Shown piece after piece: positions 45,101 through 52,044 of a DNA stretch of 64,000 nt; the stretch's first letter is position 1, and each line of letters starts with the position of its first letter. Position numbers and translations under genes: made by a program. The stretch is taken from the NCBI RefSeq assembly GCF_000003815.2, contig NC_049981.1:10086948-10150947 (forward strand). Direction: 5' to 3'. The notes under the pieces are model-generated. The model searched no databases, was not told the origin of the DNA, and saw nothing but the letters and a program-made list of their open reading frames with translations. Source of the DNA: Branchiostoma floridae (lineage: Eukaryota > Chordata > Leptocardii > Amphioxiformes > Branchiostomatidae).

Positions 45101-48100
45101 GATGATGGCAGGTGTGGAGCCGCATTCCCTGCCCCCGGTGCCAACCCAGGCCAGTGCAATCCTCTTAGCAAAGCTCATTGCTGCTCCAGATATACCTGGT
45201 GTGGTGATAGTCGGTTGCACTGTGAATGTCACGGGTGCGTGGACTATAGGAAAATCTCAGGTTAAGACCTTTTGTTCTACAATTGACCCAACATACCTTT
45301 TATACGTATATATATATAAACTCATGGCCCATGTATATGAACTTTTTTCATGCGACTAACAAGTAACGGCTGCTGTGAAAATGGTTTCCCTTTCTCAGAA
45401 TACAAAGGCATTTTGTGACTTAGTAGAAAAACTGCCCCACTGGGCACACATCATTCTCTGAAAATGTAGTGGTCATAATAAGTAGTTCAAGAGTTACAGG
45501 AGCTAAAAGAGGTGGGCCTTAAAAGGATTCACCAAAAATGTAAGGTCTGAAAAGTGTACAGGGGTACCACTGGACTACGGTACGTCGGCGATGTCTTCGT
45601 GTTCTAAATTAAGTTTGTGTTACCCTTGATTTTATGATGGGAATAGCATGCAAAACGCAAAAGTATGACTAAAAAGGCTAAAAACACAAAGCGTAAAAAA
45701 CATATCTTTTTATCAATGGAATTCGTTAAGAGCTCTTTCAAATTCCTCAACCTCAGCGATCATGGCGGCAAGGTGGGTGCAGTTACTGCGGGCACCACTG
45801 TTGGATTGGACAGACAGGGCTGTACATATAACACAGTCACACCACGGTGAAACATTATAATAAAAAGCTGACGTGCTTGTAGTAGGTGGGAAGTCAGGTC
45901 TCTGGTTAAGGTATGCTCCTGGTATGGCTGAGCAAAATTTCAAAATAATACTTGAACAAAATGCTACTAGTTATGTAGTTCTATTTTCATAATGTAATAT
46001 ACTTTCCTATCACACTATGCAACTCAAGGTCAAAGTAGCTGTCTCAAATAAAATAATATGAAAAACAAGCTTCCCTGTAGGCATGACTGACTACTTATGT
46101 CACGTGTCGGAATTGACTGGGTCAGTGTATTCCTGAAGAGGGTAAAAAAACGTTTGGACAGTGATCTTAGCTTTTCTAATCTTGTGTCACGTCACGAACT
46201 ATTTTAACACAATTACAACAGTCTTTCTTTCGATAGATCTAATCAAAAAGCTTTCTCTCTTGTTCACTTACAGGATCGTTGAATACAATTGGGTATACAG
46301 AACGAGCGGGGTCCTTCTACAAAGTCTTCAGGACCAGGAGGGACTACACCCGTGCTCAGCAGACGTGTGAGGCAGACGGAGGCCATTTAGCAGTTGTCAA
46401 TAATGAGGCTATCAACAACTTTATCATAGAATTGATTTCAGAGCCTGCTAACTTCTGGATCGGGCTCAATGACAAAGACGTGAGTAGACACTTACTATTT
46501 GTATTAACGCTAGTTCACCTTTATTTACGGGGGTAACCTATATCCGTTGCTTTTAAAAAAGTATTTAGGGATATTAGGTCAACGGACAGAGATTTTGTAC
46601 TGCAATACCGACATGATATCCCTATTAAGGAACCCTATTTTTTAAAGCAATGCATGTAGGTGACCTCGTGATAAAGGTTAAAAAGCTTTAATTTTCATGA
46701 ATTGTTGTAAACTAGTCATCGCTTCCTACGTTTTAGTAGCTTTTGTTTTGTTTTGTTAAAGTTTGAAGTCTACACCTCATTAACGTTATATCAAATTGTG
46801 TTCATAATGAACTAATTTGCAGTTTACCATGCTGTTCCTTTTCCAATGATAAAACGTATCTTTGTTACATCTTCAGACTGAAGGCACTTGGATGTGGGCA
46901 GACGGAACCAGATTGGTCGGTTGTGCCTTCACCAACTGGGCACCGTACGAACCAAACAATAACGGTGGACAAAACTGCGTGCACATGTGGTGGGAATACG
47001 ACTACAAGTGGGACGATGACTTTTGCGATTACCAGAAATATTTCATTTGCCAAATAGGTACGTATTCAAAATAAAAATTGCCCAGGATGGAATTGCTAAA
47101 GTTGGCGTTACATAATGTTATTATTTCATCACCTGAATCGTTTGTCCTCATCAACGAGTAAAATAACGATACATTAATGTATCATCTTTAGGTTCTGGAG
47201 ATGAAAGCAGCTGCAACGAGAATATGGGTAAGCCTTCAACGTCATTTCTTTATTCTACCTGAATAAATTCATTTCTTGTAAATGTAGGACGCGTGAATAC
47301 TACAATAGACAGGCTAGTCTTGTATTAACTTGAACACGCCATCCTAAATACTATATGGCAATTGCTTTGACAAAATATTATGAAAAACTTTGTAACATGG
47401 CATCGTTTCAAGACTCATTTGTCATGACAATGCACTGTCAAATATCATTTGTTACATAAATGTCTTCATCAGTTCTTTGAAATTATCTAGGAAGATATGA
47501 AGATAGCAATTTACCTTCATATTTTGGTATGCGTGATACATGTACATGCTCCTGAGTTGCATGCGTGTTTTTCCATCTACCAGAATCTTGCCAGGTTGGA
47601 AATGGTAGTACCATACACTGCACAGTACCTGCACCTGCTTGCATGCCGGCAAGCTTTGATACTACATGTGTCTTATGCCACTTGTAAATCTGCCTGGAGA
47701 TTATGGTGGATTGGTTAATCAATCTATCGAATCTATGGCGTAACGAAATGACGTGACGCGGCCTCTGCAACTCACATAACCAGTTCGATGTTGCTATGGT
47801 ATTGCAGATGGCGTCTGTCAGAGCGGGTGGACCGAACACAACAGCCACTGCTACAGGCTGGGTGACGGGCCGGCTGACTGGGACACGGCCGACAAGATGT
47901 GTAAGGCAGCAGGCGCTAATCTTGCTTCCGTTGAAAACGATGCAGAGAACAACGCCATTCTAAGTGTCGTAGGTAATTACTAGTATATTTCACTTTGTGT
48001 TATGAGCCGGTGGTAAGGCTATTTAAGAATTGCAAATAACTAGCCACACACTAGACATTTTGAGGAGCACATGGTTTATTGTGTCCTTTCTCCAGGATTC

Positions 48101-51100
48101 TAGCACCAGAATGAGGTCACAGGATGAGGTCACAGGACTAGTCTATTTCTAAATTAGGGGGTTTGAGTAGGAGTGATCACATGGTTCTCAGTGGTTCATA
48201 ACATACCTCCCCTAACAGGAGAAGTTTGACAAGTCAATCTGAATAATCATAAAGATATGAAACCACTGGGTAGACTACTTAAAAGTTACATTACGGGTAT
48301 TATAAGGAAGCTACAAAAATAAAGAATGTTGACACTTCTGTCCTTTGAACATTGAAATAGTGATAGCAAAACTGACTGTTACAATATTAAGCATATAGAT
48401 ATGGGAATATGGAAACATAAAAATATGGAAACGGATCTAATTCGTATAGCAGTGAGTTACACTTCAGAAGACAAACCCTATAGCTCTACATAAAGAGAAC
48501 CAGCTGAATGTCTGGCACACTGAGGCACAAACTACATACAAATTACATGACGACAGTGAAGTTTGTTTGGCTGTTGCAAAAATTACAACTTGGGAACAGG
48601 TATTGTATAGCAATGTATAATATGCTTCAGAAACAAACCCTGGCTGACCTAAGAGAAAACCAGCTGAATGCTTGGCACCTGATACACTTATAATCTACAT
48701 GCATACGTTGTTGAAAAACATAAAAGTGTCACAATTTTGTGCTGGTTAAGTAAGCCTTACAAATCGGTAAACAGAGAAGTGTGAGGAATGTACAATACAC
48801 CACTGGGAATAGCTTAGAAGTGTTGGCCCTTTGTTTTCTTTGGGAGACTCACCCTGGGCTAACTGATTGCTAGCAGATGTGGTAGGGCAAGACTGGACAC
48901 ATCCCACAGCGCATGGCATGGCAGTGGAATGTGGGCAGAATTTACAAATGTGCAAAATTATAAAGCAAAGATAGAAACAATAGATCAAAGCAATACAAAT
49001 CAAAACTGGGGTGTAAATCTTACTGTAGAAGTCAGTCTATGTTTCAAATGTCCTTGCGACAGTTCGGTAGATCCTTTGTGTGTGGTCTTGTTACATGTGA
49101 TGAATTTTTCTGGGGAGTCCACAGCATGCACGATGAAAGATTCCAGAACGTTCCTTCGCTTCTGTTCCATCCGACGACTGGAAGCTTGCTTTACCGCTCC
49201 TGACTACGTAGTACCTCAGCCCTGAACACGTGCCTGCTTACTCTCCCTCCATAGAATCACCCGCACGAGTTCGTCAGCTTCACTTTCTAACCCTCTGTCA
49301 GTGGACTCTGGAGATGGCACCTCTCTGTTCCACCCGGTAATTAGAAGCTTGCTTGTCCGCCCCGCTCTGTCGGTGAAGATGGAAGACTGGATACAGTGCC
49401 GTGTTAGAGGAAGCCTGGGTCTACAAGATGGAGATCAGCAGCTCACTTTCTCAGCCGTTCTGTCAGTAGAGTTTCAGCTTGGATACAGTTCATTCCCTCC
49501 TCCTCGTTTTTAAACGCTGGTACTCATAGTTGACTGCATCCAGTAAATGTAGGGTATAATACTGCTGGAGGTTTGTCCTTGGAGTATAGTGACAGAGTGT
49601 TCCAATCGATCTCGCCCTCCCACTGTGGCGTAGCACATGGTGGAAGACTCTCTGTGAGTTTTGGAGCGTTGGATACAGTTCTGTTCCTCTATACCGTGCT
49701 GACCGTCATCACAATTCCTCTCCGTGTCCGTGACGCCATTTGTTATGAGCCGGTGGTAAGGCTATTTAAGAATTGCAAATAACTAGCCACACACTAGACA
49801 TTTTGAGGAGCACATGGTTTATTGTTTCCTTTCTCCAGGATTCTAGCACCAGAATGAGGTCACAGGATGAGGTCCCAGGACTAGTCTATTTCTAAATTAG
49901 GGGGTTTGAGTAGGAGTGATCACATGGTTCTCAGTGGTTCATAACATAGTATGGGAAACTGATTATCGTTTATACTGACGTTTCTTCTTTATTTCATTTC
50001 ATATCATTTTTTTCAGGAAAAATTGACGGACAACTATTTTTGGCTACTTTTTGGCTAATTTCAGACCAAACGTGACCAAACTGTTTAAGACTTTTATTTT
50101 GGGATCTTTGGCTTCATGTTGCTTGTTTTGTTAGGAAATGTTTTTATTGCAAAGTCATGCTATGGTACAAGTAGTTTTCCATGTCGTATGATGTTTGTAA
50201 GTTTTTGTAAAATCTAAGTTTTTCTTCGTCTACAGATAACTTGTGAAAGAAACTTTGAATGTAAATGTCATTCAGTCTTCTCCTTAATTAACAATGTACA
50301 GGAATAGCCGTTGTCTATGATGTCGGCATTCCATATGTATGAGTAGCCGCTGTTGTTAAGTACGTCCTTTACATGATGAATCCTGCCACTATTCTCTGGT
50401 AAATGTTGTTGGGCAGAAATGCATCTACTTGTAACGGGTGTGAAGAAATGTTCATTTGTCTGAGTCGTAGCCAGTGTTTGACTAAACGGATTTGCATGGA
50501 GGCGTTTGGGATGAGTTTTCAGATGAGGGTCAAATTTGGAAAACTCTATTTTGAAACGGGGTAATTTTGAAATGTTCCCTTTTCGGGAAGTGACGGTCCG
50601 TTTCTGCAATAAGTTGATTTGGATCAGTTTTTTTGTCATAGTGATGAAAGTGTTGGGTGAAAGGTGCCAATGAAAAGCGCCCCGTAGCCTTTTCAATAAT
50701 CTTAGTGCATACCTATGTAGCGCTTCTAACGTTTCTGACCGACATAATTACAACTTGACGTTTTTCTTTAGGCGCAATCAACACAGAGTTTCCGGTCGTT
50801 TGGGTTGGACTAAAGGACGTCAGTAAAGGTGGAGCATTGACGTGGACGGACGGATCGCCAGTCTCCTACACCAACTGGGCCCCACATGAGCCGGAGAACA
50901 CCAGAACAAGGAGGTCAACCTCTTGGAGCGATGTCGGATCCAGTGGCTTGCGGGATCCAGGGAACTGTATCGCTGTGTACCACAGGGTATGTGTCCCTGT
51001 CTTCTGCTTTTCTTGCGATTGTCGAAGAATACATTAAATTTTTTTGCTCAATGCTCAATAGGTGTTATGAGTGTTGAAGCTTATGTTACAATTTTGAAAA

Positions 51101-51509
51101 CTGTATCCGTGCACAAAATAAAGCGCTTACCGCGCTTTGGGTCACTTGATAAGGATCGGAGAACTGATCGAAAGCTTTCTTTTGTGCACGGATATGGGGT
51201 TTTAGAATTGTAACATATGCATAAGTTTCAACACTCATAACACGTATTGAGCATTTAGCAAAAAAAAAATGTTTTCTTCGACAATCGCAAAATTTTGATT
51301 ACCGTCACAGATGCACTGACACGGATAGACGCAGTAATCTACAGTATCAAGAACGGGGCGGTTACATTACTTTTTTGGTGTATCTTATCTTTCAACAGGA
51401 CGCGTACGCCTATCATCCCACTGCCGGCGGGCAAAGGAGAAAAGGACAGTGGAAGGACGACTTTTGCTACCATAAGTACCTCTACATCTGTGAGCGTTCA
51501 CAATTGTAA
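21060..51509 (+). CDS. Gene 3: giant secreted mosaic lectin (4 F-lectins, kringle, SRCR, 2 CTLDs)
   Basis: Exons: 21060-21171, 21644-21971, 27227-27468, 28303-28356, 28706-28919, 29795-30036, 30871-30924, 31259-31457, 32369-32604, 33950-34003, 34356-34557, 35468-35700, 37600-37839, 39254-39385, 44159-44467, 45081-45260, 46274-46479, 46877-47057, 47192-47227, 47808-47972, 50772-50986, 51399-51509. They total 3945 bases: 1314 aa plus TAA, all phases closing. Order: signal peptide, helix, four F-lectins with linkers, kringle, mucin-like linker, SRCR, hevein-like, C-type lectin, short spacer, C-type lectin. Because nearly all modules are phase 1-1, frame closure does not prove one transcript; a ruined promoter at 36459-36690 suggests the kringle-onward half was once a separate gene. 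The gap at 22008-22107 and possible haplotype duplication add doubt. Confidence 0.55.
21644..21971 (+). CDS. Gene 3 exon 2: helix + F-lectin 1, first half
   Basis: Follows TAACTTCAG, ends AAAAG before GTACGT. Encodes [20 protein letters not shown], then [28 protein letters not shown] and [20 protein letters not shown]. The motif His is replaced by Asn (CTNTK). The exon lies next to the assembly gap. Confidence 0.88.
22008..22107. other. Assembly gap, 100 N
   Basis: Exactly 100 undefined bases, a usual placeholder for a gap of unknown size. It falls in the intron just after F-lectin 1 first half; the intron bases before it match 28920-28956. Confidence 0.99.
22108..22960. mobile_element. TIR element ending at the gap
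   Basis: CATAATACCGGTC at 22108 is inverted at 22948-22960 (GACCGGTATTATG), and a second pair (CTATACCGGTCGA near 22330, TCGACCGGTATAAG near 22925) lies inside. A 63-residue frame at 22538-22729 ([20 protein letters not shown]) is unrecognised. The left end may continue into the gap. Confidence 0.55.
23291..24166 (-). pseudogene. LINE reverse transcriptase C-terminal part
   Basis: A 291-residue frame containing [19 protein letters not shown], the [10 protein letters not shown] catalytic box, [20 protein letters not shown] and a thumb/C-terminal region ending [10 protein letters not shown]. Continues a frameshifted upstream frame near 24110. Confidence 0.88.
24094..25671 (-). pseudogene. LINE endonuclease C-terminus and RT N-terminal part
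   Basis: A 525-residue frame holding endonuclease motifs [25 protein letters not shown] and SDHKAVWW, a basic linker, and reverse transcriptase blocks [42 protein letters not shown] and [17 protein letters not shown]. Frameshifted at both ends. Confidence 0.88.
25542..26117 (-). pseudogene. LINE endonuclease N-terminal part
   Basis: A 191-residue frame with [34 protein letters not shown] and [14 protein letters not shown], the start of an AP-like endonuclease. Frameshifts into the 24094-25671 frame near 25600. Confidence 0.85.
27227..27468 (+). CDS. Gene 3 exon 3: F-lectin 1, second half
   Basis: Follows CATCTATAG, ends TTCAG before GTATGA. Encodes [52 protein letters not shown] and [14 protein letters not shown]4R is broken: the last Arg is Trp (LDCCWGW). 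Twin of 29795-30036. Confidence 0.88.
27491..27880. mobile_element. Non-autonomous A/T-rich element, copy 1
   Basis: Bounded by ACCTCCATGAAAT and ATTTCATGGAGGT, inverted relative to each other, with repeated ATGCAAAT-type words. It begins about 20 bases after the exon donor; duplicated at 30059-30448 and related to 3330 and 32880. Confidence 0.65.
27925..28239 (+). pseudogene. LINE ORF2 C-terminal fragment, copy 1
   Basis: A 104-residue frame with the C-terminal signature of non-LTR ORF2: [35 protein letters not shown], then [15 protein letters not shown] and stop. It is truncated at the 5' end. An identical copy sits at 30493-30807 and a decayed one at about 33700-33825. Confidence 0.75.
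28303..28356 (+). CDS. Gene 3 exon 4: Pro-rich linker
   Basis: A 54-base phase 1-1 exon between ATTGCATAG and GTAATT encoding [19 protein letters not shown]. The GTAATT donor is weaker than in gene 2. Confidence 0.75.
28706..28919 (+). CDS. Gene 3 exon 5: F-lectin 2, first half
   Basis: Follows CCTCGGGCAG, ends AAAAG before GTACGT. Encodes [30 protein letters not shown] and [19 protein letters not shown]. Asn replaces the motif His. Nearly identical to the lectin part of 21644-21971. Confidence 0.88.
29795..30036 (+). CDS. Gene 3 exon 6: F-lectin 2, second half
   Basis: Follows CATCTATAG, ends TTCAG before GTATGA. Same as 27227-27468 except [12 protein letters not shown] in place of [12 protein letters not shown], so RXDX4R is kept here. 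The partner first-half exon has lost the motif His. Confidence 0.88.
30059..30448. mobile_element. Non-autonomous A/T-rich element, copy 2
   Basis: Duplicate of 27491-27880 carried along in the tandem unit, with the same inverted CCTCCATGAAAT ends. Confidence 0.65.
30493..30807 (+). pseudogene. LINE ORF2 C-terminal fragment, copy 2
   Basis: Same 104-residue frame as at 27925, in tandem unit 2. Its preservation reflects recent duplication, not function. Confidence 0.75.
30871..30924 (+). CDS. Gene 3 exon 7: Pro-rich linker
   Basis: A 54-base phase 1-1 exon between ATTGCATAG and GTAATT, same peptide as the 28303 exon with one silent change. Confidence 0.75.
31259..31457 (+). CDS. Gene 3 exon 8: F-lectin 3, first half
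   Basis: Follows CCTCGGGCAG, ends AACAG before GTACGT. Encodes [30 protein letters not shown] and [19 protein letters not shown]. Trp occupies the motif His position. A few residues shorter than gene 2 copies. Confidence 0.86.
32369..32604 (+). CDS. Gene 3 exon 9: F-lectin 3, second half
   Basis: Follows CTTCTGCAG, ends TTCAG before GTAAGC. Encodes [50 protein letters not shown] and [14 protein letters not shown]4R is lost (RSCCKDV: no Asp, last Arg is Val) while the vicinal cysteines remain. Confidence 0.86.
32637..32690 (-). mobile_element. Retroposon 3' tail, minus strand
   Basis: ATCTTTATTGACACGACAAA followed by AGTACAGGGACTTTCGTAAG is the reverse complement of the tail at 10568-10650. 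It lies just past the exon donor and also after 35700. Confidence 0.55.
32880..33690. repeat. Interspersed A/T-rich repeat, inverted copy
   Basis: Reverse-orientation relative of 3330-4345: matches include TTTTTGTCAAAAAC, TATGTAGGTACCTTAGA, TTATGCAAATTA and the closing CATGGAGGTATGAGGTCGCC. Its later part also matches 27520-27880. Non-coding. Confidence 0.6.
33950..34003 (+). CDS. Gene 3 exon 10: Pro-rich linker
   Basis: A 54-base phase 1-1 exon between ATTGCATAG and GTAATT encoding [19 protein letters not shown]. Confidence 0.73.
34356..34557 (+). CDS. Gene 3 exon 11: F-lectin 4, first half
   Basis: Follows CCTCGGGCAG, ends AACAG before GTACGT. Encodes [30 protein letters not shown] and [19 protein letters not shown]. 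Trp again replaces the motif His. Confidence 0.86.
35468..35700 (+). CDS. Gene 3 exon 12: F-lectin 4, second half
   Basis: Follows CTTCTGCAG, ends TTCAG before GTAAGC. Encodes [36 protein letters not shown] and [10 protein letters not shown]. The first Arg and the Asp of RXDX4R are gone; the last Arg remains. One codon shorter than exon 32369. Confidence 0.86.
35740..35820 (-). mobile_element. Retroposon 3' tail, minus strand, second copy
   Basis: Reverse complement of the 10568 tail, extending farther (ACATGTATAACAACTATTTA) than the copy at 32637. Confidence 0.55.
36459..36690 (+). pseudogene. Second decapitated family 5' region
   Basis: GTATCGTTCTGAATGTAATG, CAAAACCGACAAG, AACTTCTTGCATGACCCA and ACTACAGATAATCAAGAATG match the upstream regions of genes 2 and 3 in order. 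After the ATG (36660), GGAACACGACGTACGCATTC resembles the first codons of the signal-peptide exon, then TGA follows and a TIR-derived repeat begins. The start of a former gene is destroyed here. Confidence 0.7.
36705..36960. repeat. TIR-element remnant with ACGTGC words
   Basis: AAGCTAGGGGCACAACCTCC at about 36718 and the following CTACGTGCCAAAACGTGGGC match the element at 248-586. The right end is not clear. Confidence 0.5.
37157..37568. mobile_element. TIR element with AT target duplication
   Basis: Starts GGCAATATATTTGTTTCAAA and ends inverted ACAAATATATTGCC, with AT on both outer sides (37155-37156 and 37569-37570). The interior is dense in TACGTGACGT-type words. GG/CC ends with an AT duplication resemble PIF/Harbinger-like (ISL2EU) non-autonomous elements. 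It ends 31 bases before the kringle exon. Confidence 0.7.
37600..37839 (+). CDS. Gene 3 exon 13: kringle
   Basis: Follows ATAAACCAG, ends TGTG before GTAAGG; 240 bases, phase 1-1. Six kringle cysteines in order ([48 protein letters not shown]). Reading past the donor gives Gly-Lys-Val-TGA. It is the first domain after the destroyed gene start at 36660. Confidence 0.9.
37890..38267. mobile_element. Second copy of the ACGT-rich TIR element
   Basis: Matches 37157-37568 from TTTATCTAAATTCACGTCAC to the right end ACAAATATATTGCC, followed by AT. The left end is shortened (TTTGTTTCACGTAACG). The kringle exon thus lies between two copies. Confidence 0.65.
38285..38646. repeat. ACGT/TGCGCAA-rich repeat with TIR-like right end
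   Basis: Ends AAATTGCACGTACGGCTGGT then TGTGCCCCTAGCTTAA, like the right end of the 248-586 element. No gene seen. Confidence 0.45.
39254..39385 (+). CDS. Gene 3 exon 14: expanded Pro/Thr mucin-like linker
   Basis: Between GGTATAG and GTAAGC, phase 1-1, 132 bases. Starts like the other linkers ([15 protein letters not shown]) and then carries 12-base repeats encoding (P/S/Q/I)-A-T-T, ending TSAPG. Seven such units make it a likely O-glycosylated stalk. The flanking intron (38645-39440) parallels 11808-12480. Confidence 0.75.
39440..41640. other. Intron; unidentified sequence
   Basis: No recognised domain. A 161-residue frame at 40010-40495 ([17 protein letters not shown]...) and shorter overlapping frames have no family signature I can name and overlap open frames on both strands. 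It may be a decayed mobile element. Confidence 0.35.
41620..41706. mobile_element. Short relative of the AGCCCCGGTCAC element
   Basis: Contains GAATCGTACGCGCTTTGTGA then CCGGGGCTTTA, matching the right end of 42264-43332, with an AGCCCC left end. It is followed by GGGTTGTGCCCTTAGCTTTA, an end of the other TIR family. Confidence 0.45.
42264..43332. mobile_element. 1.06 kb TIR element with TTA target duplication
   Basis: AGCCCCGGTCACAAGAATCG at 42267 is inverted at 43306-43329 (ends ATTCTTGTGACCGGGGCT). TTA stands on both outer sides (42264-42266, 43330-43332). A 3-base TTA/TAA duplication is usual for PIF/Harbinger elements. No transposase frame is visible. A short relative ends at about 41706. 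Confidence 0.8.
43480..43960. repeat. Repeats upstream of the SRCR exon
   Basis: ATGGCATCATTTCCGTGTCA recurs at about 43482 and 43818 in direct orientation, each followed by an A/T-rich block with ACGTACCTTA and TACGTCTACGAT words. A weaker copy begins near 43985. The inverse copy is at 44540-44670, past the SRCR exon. Confidence 0.6.
44159..44467 (+). CDS. Gene 3 exon 15: SRCR domain
   Basis: Follows TTTTTCAG, ends GGCG before GTGAGT, phase 1-1, one exon. Translation [67 protein letters not shown] and [17 protein letters not shown]. Six cysteines are present; the two extra ones of group B domains are Ser (SSSSEGR) and Tyr (LGYG), giving a group A-like cysteine set. SRCR domains bind microbial and endogenous ligands. 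Confidence 0.94.
44540..44670. repeat. Inverted repeat arm downstream of the SRCR exon
   Basis: The reverse complement of this stretch (ATCATTTCCGTGTCAAAATT, GGTACCTTAAAGAAGC, GTAAATACGTCTACGATGC) follows 43818-43950 in order. The SRCR exon lies between the two arms. Confidence 0.65.
45081..45260 (+). CDS. Gene 3 exon 16: hevein-like Cys-rich domain
   Basis: Follows a GTTTGT repeat ending TTTGTAG; ends TCAG before GTTAAG. Phase 1-1, 60 residues: [55 protein letters not shown]. The CG...C...CCS...WCG...C.C pattern resembles chitin-binding type 1 (hevein) domains. Chitin or GlcNAc binding is possible but not shown; other Cys-rich folds cannot be excluded. Confidence 0.62.
45765..46060 (+). pseudogene. 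Ghost of a PAN exon boundary and its intron
   Basis: GGCGGCAAGGTGGGTGCAGT onward follows 16174-16470 (CGGCAAGGTGAGTGCAGTTA ...) with few differences for about 290 bases, but the PAN exon itself is missing upstream. It is the 3' part of a duplicated PAN module. Confidence 0.68.
46274..46479 (+). CDS. Gene 3 exon 17: C-type lectin domain 1, first half
   Basis: Follows CACTTACAG, ends GAC before GTGAGT (phase 1 to 0). Encodes [38 protein letters not shown] and [11 protein letters not shown], with the WIGL signature. Close paralogue of 62541-62752. Confidence 0.92.
46877..47057 (+). CDS. Gene 3 exon 18: C-type lectin domain 1, second half
   Basis: Follows CATCTTCAG, ends ATAG before GTACGT (phase 0 to 1). 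Encodes [53 protein letters not shown]. It has the EPN calcium/mannose-type motif and WDD where WND is usual, so calcium-dependent sugar binding is plausible. Confidence 0.92.
47192..47227 (+). CDS. Gene 3 exon 19: short acidic spacer
   Basis: A 36-base phase 1-1 exon between ATCTTTAG and GTAAGC encoding [13 protein letters not shown]. Paralogue of 63550-63585, which sits in the same place after the gene 5 C-type lectin. Confidence 0.6.
47584..47700 (+). pseudogene. Dead kringle exon
   Basis: After TTTTTCCATCTACCAG, the kringle start AATCTTGCCAGGTTGGAAAT is intact (SCQVGNG), then the sequence loses the kringle pattern and meets a stop. The same upstream intron (TCCTGAGTTGCATGCnTG) precedes the intact kringles at 58234 and 63788. 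Confidence 0.75.
47808..47972 (+). CDS. Gene 3 exon 20: C-type lectin domain 2, first part
   Basis: Follows GGTATTGCAG, ends GTAG before GTAATT. Encodes [40 protein letters not shown] and NNAILSVVG. The extra N-terminal Cys pair marks a long-form C-type lectin domain, different from domain 1. Confidence 0.9.
47998..48203. repeat. 5' LTR-like repeat
   Basis: 206 bases, TGTTATGAGCC to TTCATAACA; direct twin of 49741-49946. Confidence 0.75.
49741..49946. repeat. 3' LTR-like repeat
   Basis: 206 bases, twin of 47998-48203, with substitutions near TTATTGTTTCC and GAGGTCCCAGG. Confidence 0.75.
50772..50986 (+). CDS. Gene 3 exon 21: C-type lectin domain 2, middle
   Basis: Follows TTCTTTAG, ends CACAGG before GTATGT (phase 1 to 0). 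Encodes [32 protein letters not shown] and GNCIAVYHR. The motif reads EPE rather than EPN. Confidence 0.9.
51013..51290. mobile_element. Long hairpin MITE between the last two exons
   Basis: TTGCGATTGTCGAAGAATAC at 51013 pairs with TTCTTCGACAATCGCAA ending 51290. Roughly 105-base arms (both with GTTATGAGTGTTGAA-type words and TGTGCACGGATA) flank a short loop of about 60 bases. Confidence 0.8.
51399..51509 (+). CDS. Gene 3 exon 22: C-type lectin domain 2, last part, stop
   Basis: Follows TTTCAACAG; encodes [20 protein letters not shown] then [16 protein letters not shown] and TAA at 51507-51509. QWKDD replaces the usual WND. A cryptic donor (CT before GTGAGC) inside the exon could extend the protein instead. 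Confidence 0.82.
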   Translation, partial: DAYAYHPTAGGQRRKGQWKDDFCYHKYLYICERSQL

Positions 51510-52044
51510 CAATCCTACTTTTTAAAAAAATGCACGATATCGCCCTGTAGAAACTTTGGCAACAGAGGAAGAAGAAGAAAGGCCGACATTTGCTTGAGAG
51601 CAAATACAGCATATTTCAGCCATCTCTCTCCCCATTCAAAAATCACCCATGTGCAAAAATGGAACACTTTTGTCTAAAAGTCACTTCTACTAATGACACT
51701 TTAGCCCAAAATTGAATCTTACAAAATTCCCAGTGCAAGAATGGACTCTTCCAGTGCACCCCATGTGAATTTACACAATAGACCAGTCCAGAAAACTGAA
51801 AACATGGCCTTTTGATTAAGCAACCCAGTCCAAAGTTGAACTAAGCAAAAAAGGTATGAAAAGGTAAAATAGACCAGTCCAAAAACACTTCCGCTAAAAT
51901 TAGAATATTGAATCATCACCCGTCTAAAACTAAATTTGAAAACATCCCCCTCCGTGAAGAATGGACTCTTCTTGCGATGCCCCTATGTAAAGTGGTGCAG
52001 TCCAAAAATACATCCGCTAAAATTGGACTTAGACGTTATCACCA

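Larger units (their letters stand above)
47998..49946. mobile_element. LTR-like non-autonomous retroelement
   Basis: Two direct repeats of exactly 206 bases (47998-48203 and 49741-49946) begin TGTTATGAGCC and end GGTTCATAACA, i.e. TG...CA with inverted tips. I see only about two differences between them. The 1.5 kb interior shows no gag or pol frame, like a TRIM/LARD-type element. No clear target duplication is visible. It lies inside the C-type lectin domain 2 gene intron. Confidence 0.75.

Noticed and set aside
1672-51509. Serine protease of plasminogen or HGF type
   Set aside because: Kringles and PAN-like domains suggested it, but no protease exon (catalytic His, Asp, Ser motifs) is seen anywhere in the window.
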